DNA from: an uncultured Collinsella sp.
Lineage (GTDB): Bacteria; Actinomycetota; Coriobacteriia; Coriobacteriales; Coriobacteriaceae
NCBI GenBank assembly: GCA_958350755.1
Contig: CATWID010000019.1
Coordinates: 1-30,338 of the forward strand
DNA: 30,338 bases
Reading direction: 5' to 3'
The notes under the pieces were generated by a model that saw nothing but the letters and a program-made list of their open reading frames with translations, was not told where the DNA came from and did not search any database. Of this stretch, positions 8,584 to 15,664 are shown piece by piece. Position 1 is the stretch's first letter; the number at the start of each line of letters is the position of its first letter. Made by a program: the position numbers and the translations under genes.

Positions 8584-9570
8584 CTACTCACCGTCCAAGG
8601 TCGCAAAGAGCGCCAGGTGCAAGGTGCCCGGATCCTGATACAGATAGTCGGCGCTATCGGGGTCGGTGCCCTCGATGTAGTAATAGATATCAAGACGATA
8701 GGTCTGGCCCAGCCCCAGCGTGGCAAGCGTACTTTGCGGGCGCGTGGCTGTCTCGCTCGTGTCCAGCGAAAAGGCGGCCGGGTCCCGCGTCACGTTGGCA
8801 CCGCAAGCGAGCTGACCGTTTTGCCAGCCCAAAAGCATGCCCTCGGTATAGCCTGCCAGGCCCGCGGGGACGGTCGCGGGATGCTCGTCGCGATGGCCGC
8901 CGTCGGAGCTGTCGAGCTCAAAGATGTTGGTGGCGAACACCTGGCTGCCGCTCGAGATCTTAATGCCCACGCGGGCTGCGCGCAGCAGCTCGGCGTTGGC
9001 GTCCTGCGGGACCAGGGATTCGGCCAGATACAGGTTGACCTTGCCCTTTACTTTGCTGGCGCCCGTTCCGGTAATGGTGGGGCGCAGGTCGATCCAGCCG
9101 TGGTAGAACGCGGATCCGTTGTCTTTTGCCTGCTCAAACACCGTGGCATCGCCGGCCGAGTTGTTTTGCGCGCAGGCAGCAAAACCGTTGAGGTCAAAAG
9201 TCGAGACCGGGTAGAGCGTCACGGCACCATTTACGCTGGAAGTCAGGGAAACGTCGCCCTGCTGCGACCAGCTGCCGAGATCGGCATCGCCGAGCTCCAG
9301 TACCAGCTTGGATGTGTCGCTGTGCACGCTCACCGAGTTGGTATTGACCTTCATGTTGCTCGTGAACCACGCGTAGGTGGCGGCGCCCAAAGTGGCGGCG
9401 AGCGCCACCATAACGAGTGCAATGTAAGCACGCGCGCGGCGGGTGTGGTGGCGGGCGGCAGCGCCCTCGAGGACCTGGCACTCGGCGGCTACGCTGGAGG
9501 GAACCGCGGGGCTCTCGCTCTGGGTTTTGGCCTCGCAGCTATCTGCTGGCATGCGCTTCTGATCTTTCAC
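8584..9570 (-). CDS. Secreted protein with SipW-type signal peptide (TasA/CalY-like)
   Basis: The frame is open further upstream, but that part overlaps the preceding gene. The GTG at 9570 is chosen because AGGGGG lies 8 nt before it, right after the preceding stop (TAAGGGGGC). This gives 328 residues. A polar, Arg/His-ending N-region of about 46 residues precedes a hydrophobic helix ending in GAATYAWF (62-69). The next residues, TSNMKVNTNSVSV, resemble the start of the mature part in the other members. The C-terminal motif LDIYYYIEGTDPDSAD is a variant without the cysteine seen in most relatives. A downstream ATG (9552, MPADSC) is an alternative start without a good ribosome site. Third of four in series; secretion and processing by the neighbouring SipW peptidases is inferred. 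Confidence 0.8.
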   Translation of the reverse strand: MKDQKRMPADSCEAKTQSESPAVPSSVAAECQVLEGAAARHHTRRARAYIALVMVALAATLGAATYAWFTSNMKVNTNSVSVHSDTSKLVLELGDADLGSWSQQGDVSLTSSVNGAVTLYPVSTFDLNGFAACAQNNSAGDATVFEQAKDNGSAFYHGWIDLRPTITGTGASKVKGKVNLYLAESLVPQDANAELLRAARVGIKISSGSQVFATNIFELDSSDGGHRDEHPATVPAGLAGYTEGMLLGWQNGQLACGANVTRDPAAFSLDTSETATRPQSTLATLGLGQTYRLDIYYYIEGTDPDSADYLYQDPGTLHLALFATLDGE

Positions 9571-9583
9571 GTCGCTCGCCCCC

Positions 9584-10420
9584 TTACGCCTTGGCCGCAG
9601 CAAAGGCAAGCTGCAGCACCACATCGCGGGCCTGGGCCTCGTCGATGCAATTGGCGTCGCAGCCTTCCATGTATACAACGTAGCGAACGCTTGCCACCTC
9701 GTTGGCGGCCAGCGTGCAGATGGGCGTGGCGCCCGCGCGCGGCGTGGGCGTGTCACCGGTGCCATCCATGCTGTAAGAACTAATAGCGCGGGCCGGGTCG
9801 GCGGTGTAGCTCCAGCCCGAGGCGGCACCCGCTACGACCGCGCCGTCCTGCGCCGTGGTGCGCCTGTTGGTGGCGCCTGCGGTATTGCCCAGATCGTCGC
9901 AGGTAAAGATATGCGTTTGCGTGCCCGACGCAGTCGTGATCACCAAGCCCAGGCGCAGTGCGGCCAGCAGCTGCGGGTCGCTCGTCATGCCCATCTGGCC
10001 CTGGTACAGGTACACGTTGAGCGCACTGTCGCTGCCCTTAAGGTACAGCGTGCCCGAAAGGGCGTAGTCATCCAGCTGCGCGGTGCAGTCGGCGTAGTCG
10101 GTCGTGATACCCGCGGCGTTTTGGAACGTGCCGCGCCAAAAGCGGGAAAGGTCTGACGTCGAGATGGGATAGAGCGTCTTGTCGGCGGCGGCAAGTGTGG
10201 CCGTTGTGTCCCAGGGCCCGTTGGCCGAAAGGCCAATCTGCAGGTCGGAACCCTCGTCGCTTACCGCGTGCGCCACGGGGGTCACGTTGGTGTAGCGCGA
10301 GTTGCTAAACCAGGCGTAGGTGGCGGCGCTCAGGGCGGCTACCAGTACCAACATCCATGCGGCCGCGGCAACCATGCGACGGCGCGAGCCTAGGATGTCT
10401 TTGATGTTCGACGCACTCAT
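9584..10420 (-). CDS. Secreted protein with SipW-type signal peptide (TasA/CalY-like)
   Basis: A 278-residue protein with a short basic start (SRRRM at 12-16), a hydrophobic helix and the cleavage region SAATYAWF (31-38). The mature part contains several cysteines (TDYADCTAQL, IFTCDDLG, TPICTLAANE) and the C-terminal motif VVYMEGCDANCID, so disulfide bonds outside the membrane are plausible. AAGGGGG lies 6 nt before the ATG at 10420, and the gap to the upstream gene is 11 nt, with the same TAAGGGGGC arrangement seen before the next gene, so translation is probably coupled. Role as a surface or fibre subunit is inferred from the signal-peptide type and the operon. Confidence 0.82.
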   Translation of the reverse strand: MSASNIKDILGSRRRMVAAAAWMLVLVAALSAATYAWFSNSRYTNVTPVAHAVSDEGSDLQIGLSANGPWDTTATLAAADKTLYPISTSDLSRFWRGTFQNAAGITTDYADCTAQLDDYALSGTLYLKGSDSALNVYLYQGQMGMTSDPQLLAALRLGLVITTASGTQTHIFTCDDLGNTAGATNRRTTAQDGAVVAGAASGWSYTADPARAISSYSMDGTGDTPTPRAGATPICTLAANEVASVRYVVYMEGCDANCIDEAQARDVVLQLAFAAAKA

Positions 10421-10431
10421 GTCCAGCCCCC

Positions 10432-11316
10432 TTACGAACGCTTACCGGCAAAGCGCAGCGCCAGCGATTGCAGGCTGGTGGCGGCCAGGTTGTTGGTGCA
10501 GTCGGGGTCGCAGCCTTCCAGCCACACGTACACATCCACGCGCACGGGCGTGCTGCGATTGGCGCCCTCGGCCGCGGCGGGCAGGCTGCAGATCTTGGTC
10601 GTGGCCTCCTTGAGGCTCACGACACCGGTGTCTTCGTTATAGTCGCAGAAGTTAGCGCTGGTCAGCTGGTCAAAATGAACCGTGGCGCCATCGGAGCGGG
10701 TGCTGTCGAGCACCAGGTGGTTCTGCTCGCTCTCGCCGGCATCCTTGCCGTCGAGCGTGTTGTAGCGCGCCTGGGGATTGTGCTCGCCCGAGACCTCAAA
10801 GACGTACTGGCCCGTCACGGTATCGCCCTGCCCTGACGCATAGGTAACCAGTCCCACGCGCAGGGCGGTGGAGATGGGGTTTGCCGGATCCTGCTCGGTA
10901 AAGTCGATACCCGACAGGTACACGTCGGTCGCGGCCGAGTTGGTGGCCAGGTACAGGGAGGTCTTGTAGTAGTCGGAATGTTCGGCCGTGCCAAACATGC
11001 TGGCAAACAGCGAGTCCTGCGTGGTTCCGCCGGTAAAGCCCGTTACCTTTTGGAAGCCGTTGAGCACATTGTCGGTCGAGACGGGATCGAGCAGGCCCGA
11101 AAAGCTCAGACCGGCGTTAGTTTTGTATTCGCCGTCGTACTCGTTAGAGATGAGGAAGGTCACGCCCGTGCCGGCGGCCATCTTGACGTCGGTGATATGA
11201 CGGTTGGCGTTGTAGATGTACCAGGCATACGTTACGGCTCCGGCAGCGGCAAGGGCCACCAGCAGCGTGGCGAGCATGCGATTGAACTGTTTTCGCAGCG
11301 AACGCGCGTCCGACAT
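10432..11316 (-). CDS. Secreted protein with SipW-type signal peptide, first gene of the operon
   Basis: A 294-residue protein starting at the ATG at 11316 (MSDARSLRK). A GGGGGAGGGG stretch directly precedes it; the longer frame to 11376 would run through a palindrome and lacks a ribosome site. The basic n-region and hydrophobic helix end in GAVTYAWY (26-33). The mature region has NANRHITDVKM after the cleavage area. Near the C-terminus lie ATTKICSLPA and VDVYVWLEGCDPDCTNN, the same cysteine-bearing motif as in the neighbours. It heads the eight-gene minus-strand operon (11316 to 2270), in which all gaps are 69 nt or less and several genes overlap. Function is not known beyond probable export and SipW-dependent processing. 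Confidence 0.82.
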   Translation of the reverse strand: MSDARSLRKQFNRMLATLLVALAAAGAVTYAWYIYNANRHITDVKMAAGTGVTFLISNEYDGEYKTNAGLSFSGLLDPVSTDNVLNGFQKVTGFTGGTTQDSLFASMFGTAEHSDYYKTSLYLATNSAATDVYLSGIDFTEQDPANPISTALRVGLVTYASGQGDTVTGQYVFEVSGEHNPQARYNTLDGKDAGESEQNHLVLDSTRSDGATVHFDQLTSANFCDYNEDTGVVSLKEATTKICSLPAAAEGANRSTPVRVDVYVWLEGCDPDCTNNLAATSLQSLALRFAGKRS

Positions 11317-11361
11317 GCCCCTCCCCCAGATGCCGTGTTGCAAACTACCTGGACACCATTT

Positions 11362-11374
11362 GCCCATAATGGGC
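11362..11374. promoter_or_regulatory. Palindrome upstream of the eight-gene operon
   Basis: GCCCATAATGGGC is a perfect inverted repeat (6-bp arms) about 46 nt upstream of the first gene of the operon. Upstream on the minus strand is TAAAAT, a possible -10, without a clear -35. The palindrome could be an operator or a 5'-UTR hairpin. Confidence 0.35.
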
Positions 11375-11489
11375 ATTATTTTACGCGAACGTGCAGTTCA
11401 TCGAGGGTACAAACGGAATATTTCGCGTGCCCTTCGCGCTGCATCGGGGCGGATAGGGTCGCAAATCGCCGCTTTTTAAAAAATAGTTC

Positions 11490-11518
11490 TTGCCACTGGG
11501 CGGGAGCTCCGTTATATT
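11490..11518 (+). promoter_or_regulatory. Promoter of the tRNA-Val gene
   Basis: TTGCCA (11490-11495) and TATATT (11513-11518) are separated by 17 nt, close to a sigma-70-type consensus. The tRNA begins 30 nt downstream of the -10 element. Confidence 0.75.
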
Positions 11519-11547
11519 ATTCCCTGCGCACTCGCGCACCCTTGATC

Positions 11548-11622
11548 GGGCGTTTAGCTCAGGGGGAGAGCGCTTCCCTGACACGGAAGAGGTCAGAAGT
11601 TCAAATCTTCTAACGCCCACCA
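11548..11622 (+). tRNA. tRNA-Val (anticodon GAC), CCA encoded
   Basis: A complete 75-nt cloverleaf can be folded. The acceptor arms GGGCGTT and AACGCCC pair perfectly. The D-stem is GCTC/GAGC. The anticodon stem CTTCC/GGAAG encloses the loop CTGACAC with anticodon GAC. The T-arm is AGAAG-TTCAAAT-CTTCT. The discriminator is A and the CCA end is encoded at 11620-11622. GAC reads GUC (and GUU) valine codons. It stands between the eight-gene operon and the accessory block, transcribed away from the operon. Confidence 0.96.
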
Positions 11623-11630
11623 AATGTTCG

Positions 11631-11666
11631 CAGCTCAGAGGCTTCGCTTCTGAGCTGTTTTGTTTT
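11631..11666 (+). terminator. Intrinsic terminator of the tRNA gene
   Basis: A 12-bp stem starting CAGCTCAGAGGC with a TTC loop is followed by TTTTGTTTT, 8 nt after the tRNA end. Confidence 0.92.
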
Positions 11667-11824
11667 ACGCCACCAAGTCAAGCGGACGCCGCGGCGCCCA
11701 AAGCCGCCTCAACAACGCCAGCAACCACCCCAACCAAGCCCACAGTCGCCCAAACAGTCTTGGCGACCGCCTCAATCGGGCTTGGATGGGCCTCGATACC
11801 GCATCCGGACAACCTTCCTATAGT

Positions 11825-12004
11825 CAGGTCTAATACTTTTCCGCGAAGTGAACGAGCTTATTTGGGCCCCCGAAGCATGCACACTTTTTGAAGCCAAAAC
11901 CGCAGGATTCTAACGTCAAAACCGCAGGAAATGAGCCGCCAAAAGTGTCGATGCTTCGGGGGTCCATTTTGACTCGTTCACTTCGCGGAAAAGTATTAGA
12001 CCTG
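11825..12004. repeat. 180-bp inverted-repeat element
   Basis: The outer 32 bp are perfect inverted repeats (11825-11856 and 11973-12004; starting CAGGTCTAATACTTTTCCGC). After 10 unmatched bases on each side, CCCCCGAAGCAT (11867-11878) pairs with 11951-11962, and ACACTTTT (11881-11888) pairs with 11941-11948. The centre carries two direct copies of CAAAACCGCAGGA (11895-11907, 11917-11929). There is no credible gene inside. Most of the 375-nt gap after the tRNA terminator is this element; the remainder (11667-11824) shows only a proline/alanine-like low-complexity sequence without a supported gene. It resembles a miniature inverted-repeat element or a large RNA hairpin. Confidence 0.85.
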
Positions 12005-12041
12005 AAAATAAGACCCCTGGCCCCACCGTCAGCAACCGCCC

Positions 12042-13145
12042 CTACCAATGTTGACGCGCCTCGATAACCGTTTGCCAAAGCTTAAACCGCTTCGTTTCGA
12101 CACGCTTGAGGGCAAAAAATCGCTGCTCCTCGCTCATGGGCTTGTTAAAAATGGGTCGCTTATTCCGATGCAGCTTGCGCCGGATGCGCTCGCACAGGCG
12201 AACGAGCTTTTCGTAGTCGCTTGCCTGATCGGTCGTCACCGTAAAGTACGCGACCCCATTGAGCATCTGCAGCTCGTTGCGGCGCTCGGCATCCTTGTGG
12301 ATTTTCTCGCTTCCATCATGAATGGCGTCGCTGTTGTAATCGACCAGCGCGGTCAGTACTTCGGGCAGCAAGCCAGCCCTTACTTTATCCAGGCCCACCT
12401 CTGCTTTCGCCGTAAGCGTGATGTCGGGCGTGCGCTCCAACACGCGCAGTTTGCGGTTGCGCTCATCGTTGTAACCGTCGCGAATGAAGTACTTCTTGTT
12501 CAGCTCGGCCTTGCCCAGTGCAAGCCCGCCGTAATGCGCAGGCAGCGACATAAACATGCAAAGCCCCGACTCCCTTGGAGACCGTGAGCCCTCTTCCACG
12601 TACGGAAGCAACGCCCTCGCCTTAGCGGCGCCTCTCACCTTTGATGCCCGGTCAAGGTACGCCGCGATGAGCTCCTTAGTCGTGAGCCTGCCATCGCGCA
12701 TGCCCGCATCCCTGCTTGTTACCCCACCGGGAGCAAGGTTATCCAACCGGTAGTTCGATGTCATGGCATAGCCGGCATAGATGGCCTCGGCCGCAGAGCT
12801 GTCGTGCGCAACCAGCACAAACGCCAGCTCGGGGGAGCACACATACGCATCCAGGCCGCCCATCCAGTGGCCCAGCGAGATAAACGAGCCCGCCGGGAGC
12901 TCGTTGGTGCACAGGTGCGTCTTAACATGCTTGCTCTGCCGACGGTCGGCACGCGATGGCACCAGCAAATCCAGCGTTTGGATCCCCAGATCATAGCGAT
13001 CGATAAAGTCCTGCGCCTCTTGGTCCAACAGCGCGCAGGCGCCTGCAATCGACACGACCTCTGGTTCCGAATCCCCAAATCGAGGGTTCGGGATGTGCGC
13101 CAAAAGCGCCAACGCAGCGTTATGCGAAACGATAAAGTACCTCAT
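12042..13145 (-). CDS. DUF559/Vsr-like (AbiEi-related) nuclease-family protein
   Basis: A 367-residue protein. The N-terminal half (about 1-175) has no family I recognise, apart from hydrophobic/alpha-helical character. The segment SRSPRES (about 187-193), followed by LPAHYGGLALGKAELN, matches the SPxE...LP..GG...N pattern of actinobacterial proteins related to AbiEi toxins and DUF559/Vsr-fold endonucleases. Further on, ALVDYNSDAIHDGS and KDAERRNELQMLNGVAYFTV (about 266-303) fit the later part of that fold (D...H..., D..R...L...G..v). Whether the catalytic acids are all present is uncertain, so it may be active or not. The ATG at 13145 has no strong ribosome site. The gene ends close to the 180-bp inverted repeat. 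No antitoxin gene is visible next to it. Confidence 0.6.
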   Translation of the reverse strand: MRYFIVSHNAALALLAHIPNPRFGDSEPEVVSIAGACALLDQEAQDFIDRYDLGIQTLDLLVPSRADRRQSKHVKTHLCTNELPAGSFISLGHWMGGLDAYVCSPELAFVLVAHDSSAAEAIYAGYAMTSNYRLDNLAPGGVTSRDAGMRDGRLTTKELIAAYLDRASKVRGAAKARALLPYVEEGSRSPRESGLCMFMSLPAHYGGLALGKAELNKKYFIRDGYNDERNRKLRVLERTPDITLTAKAEVGLDKVRAGLLPEVLTALVDYNSDAIHDGSEKIHKDAERRNELQMLNGVAYFTVTTDQASDYEKLVRLCERIRRKLHRNKRPIFNKPMSEEQRFFALKRVETKRFKLWQTVIEARQHW

Positions 13146-13463
13146 GGCGCGAAGATAGCACGCGAGTCGGCGGCCGCAAGCGACCCTGGCGAGTTTTCGG
13201 CAGACGACCAGCAGTTTTTTTGCCGCGGCGCAACCAAAGTGCTCATTCGTCGACGTCTAGATGCAAATCCGTCAAGCTTTTGGCAAGGTTGCCGCTCAAC
13301 TGACCAAAAGCTGACCATTTGCTTGCCCATTTGCTTGACGGTACGCCCTCGCCAAAATGCCCCGCGACTTCTTGGACGGTCGAAGTGCTCGTTTAGCGAC
13401 CACCCACCCGCCGCTGGGGTATCCTTGGAGCACATGCACCGCAAGCCGCACAAAGGAGCCGCC

Positions 13464-14162
13464 ATGCGCACCGAGCTCGATGTTCCCTTTTCGCACAAAG
13501 ACGAGGCCAAGGCCCTGGGCGCCAAGTGGGACCGGGTCAAGAAGATCTGGTACGTGCCCGATGGCGTCAACCCCGAGCCCTTTGCCGCGTGGCTGCCCGG
13601 CGTGGATCGCTCCGACCCCAGCGCGCCCTACATCTACCTGGTGCTGGGCAAGCGCGAATGCTGGAAGTGCCACGAGCAGACGACGGTCGCGGCCTTTGGC
13701 ATACCGTATCGGGTGGCCGAGAACTCGGGCAGCAAGACTGCGCCCAGTGCCGCGCCCGCCATGGATGACGCGGGCCACATCGCGATCGACACCGCCCGCG
13801 CCAACGCCATAGCCATCGTCCCCGCACTGGGCTGCGTGCCGTCCGAGATCCGCGACTACCTGCGCGAGCGCTGCGGCTACAAGCCCGTAACGTCGCGCAC
13901 CACCAAGACCGTATCGCTCGCCAGCACCTGCACCGCCTGCGGCGCGCTGCAAGGCAGCCATTACCTGTTCGAGGAGCCCACGTCGCCGTTTGCGCTCACG
14001 GCCATCAACAAACTGCCCGCGCTGGAGTTCGTGCGCGTGGAAGTCGCCGGCGTCTATGGCATCCCTGCCAGCCAGAGCAACTATGACCAGGCGCTCTTCA
14101 CCTGGGCACGCGACCACCACACCCAGTTCCATAAGCCCCTGTGCGAGGGGATCTACCTGTAG
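13464..14162 (+). CDS. DUF5710 domain protein with zinc-ribbon-like cysteines
   Basis: A 232-residue protein. AAGGAG lies 5 nt before the ATG at 13464, so the longer open frame upstream is not coding. The N-terminus LDVPFSHKDEAKALGAKWDR...WYVPDG...F..WLP is the DUF5710 pattern, a small domain found in plasmid and mobile-element proteins and related to modules near primases and TraC-like proteins. Cys66 and Cys69 (CWKC) and a later CTACG pair (near residue 160) could bind one zinc ion. The rest has no recognised domain. Neighbours are a nuclease-like gene on the opposite strand and the AAA/DUF4143 gene 118 nt downstream on the same strand. Role unknown; nucleic-acid association is a guess from the domain's usual company. 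The 318-nt gap upstream (13146-13463) holds a 9-bp inverted repeat (AGCTTTTGG, 13275-13283 and 13304-13312), a direct repeat of CCATTTGCTTG and a possible TATCCT -10. Confidence 0.75.
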   Translation: MRTELDVPFSHKDEAKALGAKWDRVKKIWYVPDGVNPEPFAAWLPGVDRSDPSAPYIYLVLGKRECWKCHEQTTVAAFGIPYRVAENSGSKTAPSAAPAMDDAGHIAIDTARANAIAIVPALGCVPSEIRDYLRERCGYKPVTSRTTKTVSLASTCTACGALQGSHYLFEEPTSPFALTAINKLPALEFVRVEVAGVYGIPASQSNYDQALFTWARDHHTQFHKPLCEGIYL

Positions 14163-14169
14163 CGCAAAG

Positions 14170-14251
14170 CTCGAAAATCGAGTCCAGATTTCCTCGAAAA
14201 TCAAATGCGAAAATCCTCGAAAATCGAGTATGATTATCCTCGAAAATCGAG
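14170..14251. repeat. Four 23-bp-spaced palindromes (operator array)
   Basis: CTCGAAAATCGAG, a 5-bp-arm palindrome with AAA centre, starts at 14170, 14216 and 14239, and a half-degenerate copy (CTCGAAAATCAAA) starts at 14193. The start-to-start distance is exactly 23 bp each time. The array lies in the 118-nt gap before the AAA/DUF4143 gene and begins 8 nt after the preceding stop. Regular phasing (about two helical turns) and palindromy suggest cooperative binding of a dimeric regulator. Confidence 0.85.
14206..14234 (+). promoter_or_regulatory. Candidate promoter inside the palindrome array
   Basis: TATGAT (14229-14234) is a good -10 lying directly between the third and fourth palindromes; the hexamer 17 nt upstream (TGCGAA) is a poor -35. 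A protein on the palindromes would block this promoter, or activate it if the -35 is naturally weak. Confidence 0.45.
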
Positions 14252-14280
14252 TATGCCCAGGTAGCGAGGTTTATCTAATC

Positions 14281-15579
14281 ATGATTTCTTATGGTTCGGA
14301 GCAGCCCAAATCCTACCGTCCTCGCCTTTTGGACGAACGGTTGCAAACTCTGCTCCAGATATTTGGGGCTGTCGAGATTCGGGGCACCAAATGGTGTGGC
14401 AAATCATGGACAGCGCTTGCATTCGGCGAGAGTGTCATCCATCTTGACGACCCAAACGTAAAGTCGCTGGTCGAAGCCGATCCTTCGCTCGCCCTTCAGG
14501 GCAATAAGCCGCATGTCATCGACGAATGGCAGGAGACCCCCGCAACATGGGACGCCACACGCCGCGCCGTAGATGCATCCGGCGGCGAAAAGGGCCTCTA
14601 TATCCTCACTGGATCATCAACGCCAGCAAAAAACTCTGTTACCCACAGCGGTGCCGGTCGCATAGCGCGTCTCGACATGAGCACCATGACGCTTTGGGAA
14701 CGCGGACTTTCAACGGGGTCCGTTTCGCTGAAAAACCTATTCGAAGGATCATTCGAACCTTCCGCCTATACAGGATCGCTCCCGATGTTGGCCGACGCAA
14801 TTTGTTGCGGGGGATGGCCGGCGCTTGTCGGAGCGAGCCCCCAGATGGCCGCAGAGGTCGTTAACCAGTATCTCGATGCCATGTACGAAGTCAGCGTTCC
14901 GCAAAAAGGAGGCGTGGGGTCTACGGCGCGACACATCGTGTCCTCGCTCGCGCGCAACGTTGCGACATCTGCCACGCTCAACACCATTGCGGCAGACGCC
15001 TCGTTGGGCGACAGCGATGCCCAGCCGGCAACTTCAACCGTGGCGTTTTACCTCGACATGTTGGAGAGCATGTATGCGATCGTAAATCTGCCCGGTTGGG
15101 ATGCGCCCGTCCGCGCCAAGTCTCGCCTGCGTACCAAGCCAAAACGTTATTTCGTCGACCCCTCCATTCCCGCAGCCGCACTCGGAATGAACCCCGAGAG
15201 GCTCCTTGCAGACGGCCAAACATTTGGCCTGCTCTTTGAGTCTCTGTGCATTCACGATCTGAGCGTCTACACCTCGTGCCTGCCCGGCTCGTATCCGGGC
15301 TCACTCCACTACTATGGCGACTCCGACGGGCTTGAAGTCGATGCCATCATCGAGCTGAACGATGGCCGCTGGGCGGCGATAGAAATCAAGCTCGGCGAAT
15401 CCAAGGTAAGCGACGGAATCCGCAACATCGAACGCCTGCGCCGCAAGGTCGCTCTGAACCCTGCCGCACGCAACCCTCAGCCAGAGTTCTGCGCCGTCGT
15501 TACCGCGACCTCGCCCTTCTGCCGCTACGATGCCGAACACGATGTCTACGTGTTCCCCATTGGGGCGCTGCGGGCATAG
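14281..15579 (+). CDS. AAA ATPase with DUF4143 (nuclease-like fold) domain
   Basis: A 432-residue protein of the AAA_14/DUF4143 type. Walker A is GTKWCGKS (35-42) and Walker B is HVIDEWQE (78-85). The middle has the ILTGSS motif after the ATPase core. The C-terminal domain ends with VDAIIELNDGRWAAIEIKLG, the D...EIK pattern of the PD-(D/E)xK-like fold of DUF4143. These ATPases are frequent in gut anaerobes and their function is unknown. The ATG at 14281 is preceded by GAGG at about 12 nt; the frame is open further upstream but would read through the palindrome array. Expression is probably controlled through that array; no regulator gene is adjacent, so either the protein regulates itself or a distant factor acts. 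Confidence 0.88.
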   Translation: MISYGSEQPKSYRPRLLDERLQTLLQIFGAVEIRGTKWCGKSWTALAFGESVIHLDDPNVKSLVEADPSLALQGNKPHVIDEWQETPATWDATRRAVDASGGEKGLYILTGSSTPAKNSVTHSGAGRIARLDMSTMTLWERGLSTGSVSLKNLFEGSFEPSAYTGSLPMLADAICCGGWPALVGASPQMAAEVVNQYLDAMYEVSVPQKGGVGSTARHIVSSLARNVATSATLNTIAADASLGDSDAQPATSTVAFYLDMLESMYAIVNLPGWDAPVRAKSRLRTKPKRYFVDPSIPAAALGMNPERLLADGQTFGLLFESLCIHDLSVYTSCLPGSYPGSLHYYGDSDGLEVDAIIELNDGRWAAIEIKLGESKVSDGIRNIERLRRKVALNPAARNPQPEFCAVVTATSPFCRYDAEHDVYVFPIGALRA

Positions 15580-15664
15580 CGCACTGCATGTCGAACCACT
15601 TGATTTTGCGGCGCAGCGCGATCCGATCAATCGACATGATTAGACAGCGATGGGCTGCACCTAA

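Noticed and set aside
11548..11622. tRNA-Val as attachment site of an integrated element
   Set aside because: I found no second copy of the tRNA 3' end in the window and no integrase gene.
11381..11623. Minus-strand open frame covering the tRNA gene
   Set aside because: It is the antisense of tRNA-Val and its promoter region; frames starting MVGVRRFELL are a well-known artefact of antisense tRNA sequence.
11830..12078. Small minus-strand frame inside the inverted repeat
   Set aside because: Nearly all of it is repeat sequence, no ribosome site is present, and the coding potential comes from the inverted-repeat arms.
12804..13463. Upstream in-frame extension of the DUF5710 gene
   Set aside because: It overlaps the 12042-13145 gene antisense, and a good ribosome site supports the start at 13464.
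13142..13570. Minus-strand frame between the nuclease-like and DUF5710 genes
   Set aside because: Its start lies antisense within the DUF5710 gene and the protein has no recognisable features.
14170..14251. Possible CRISPR array
   Set aside because: The repeats are only 13 bp, gaps are 10 bp and share sequence with each other, there are only four units, and no cas gene is present.
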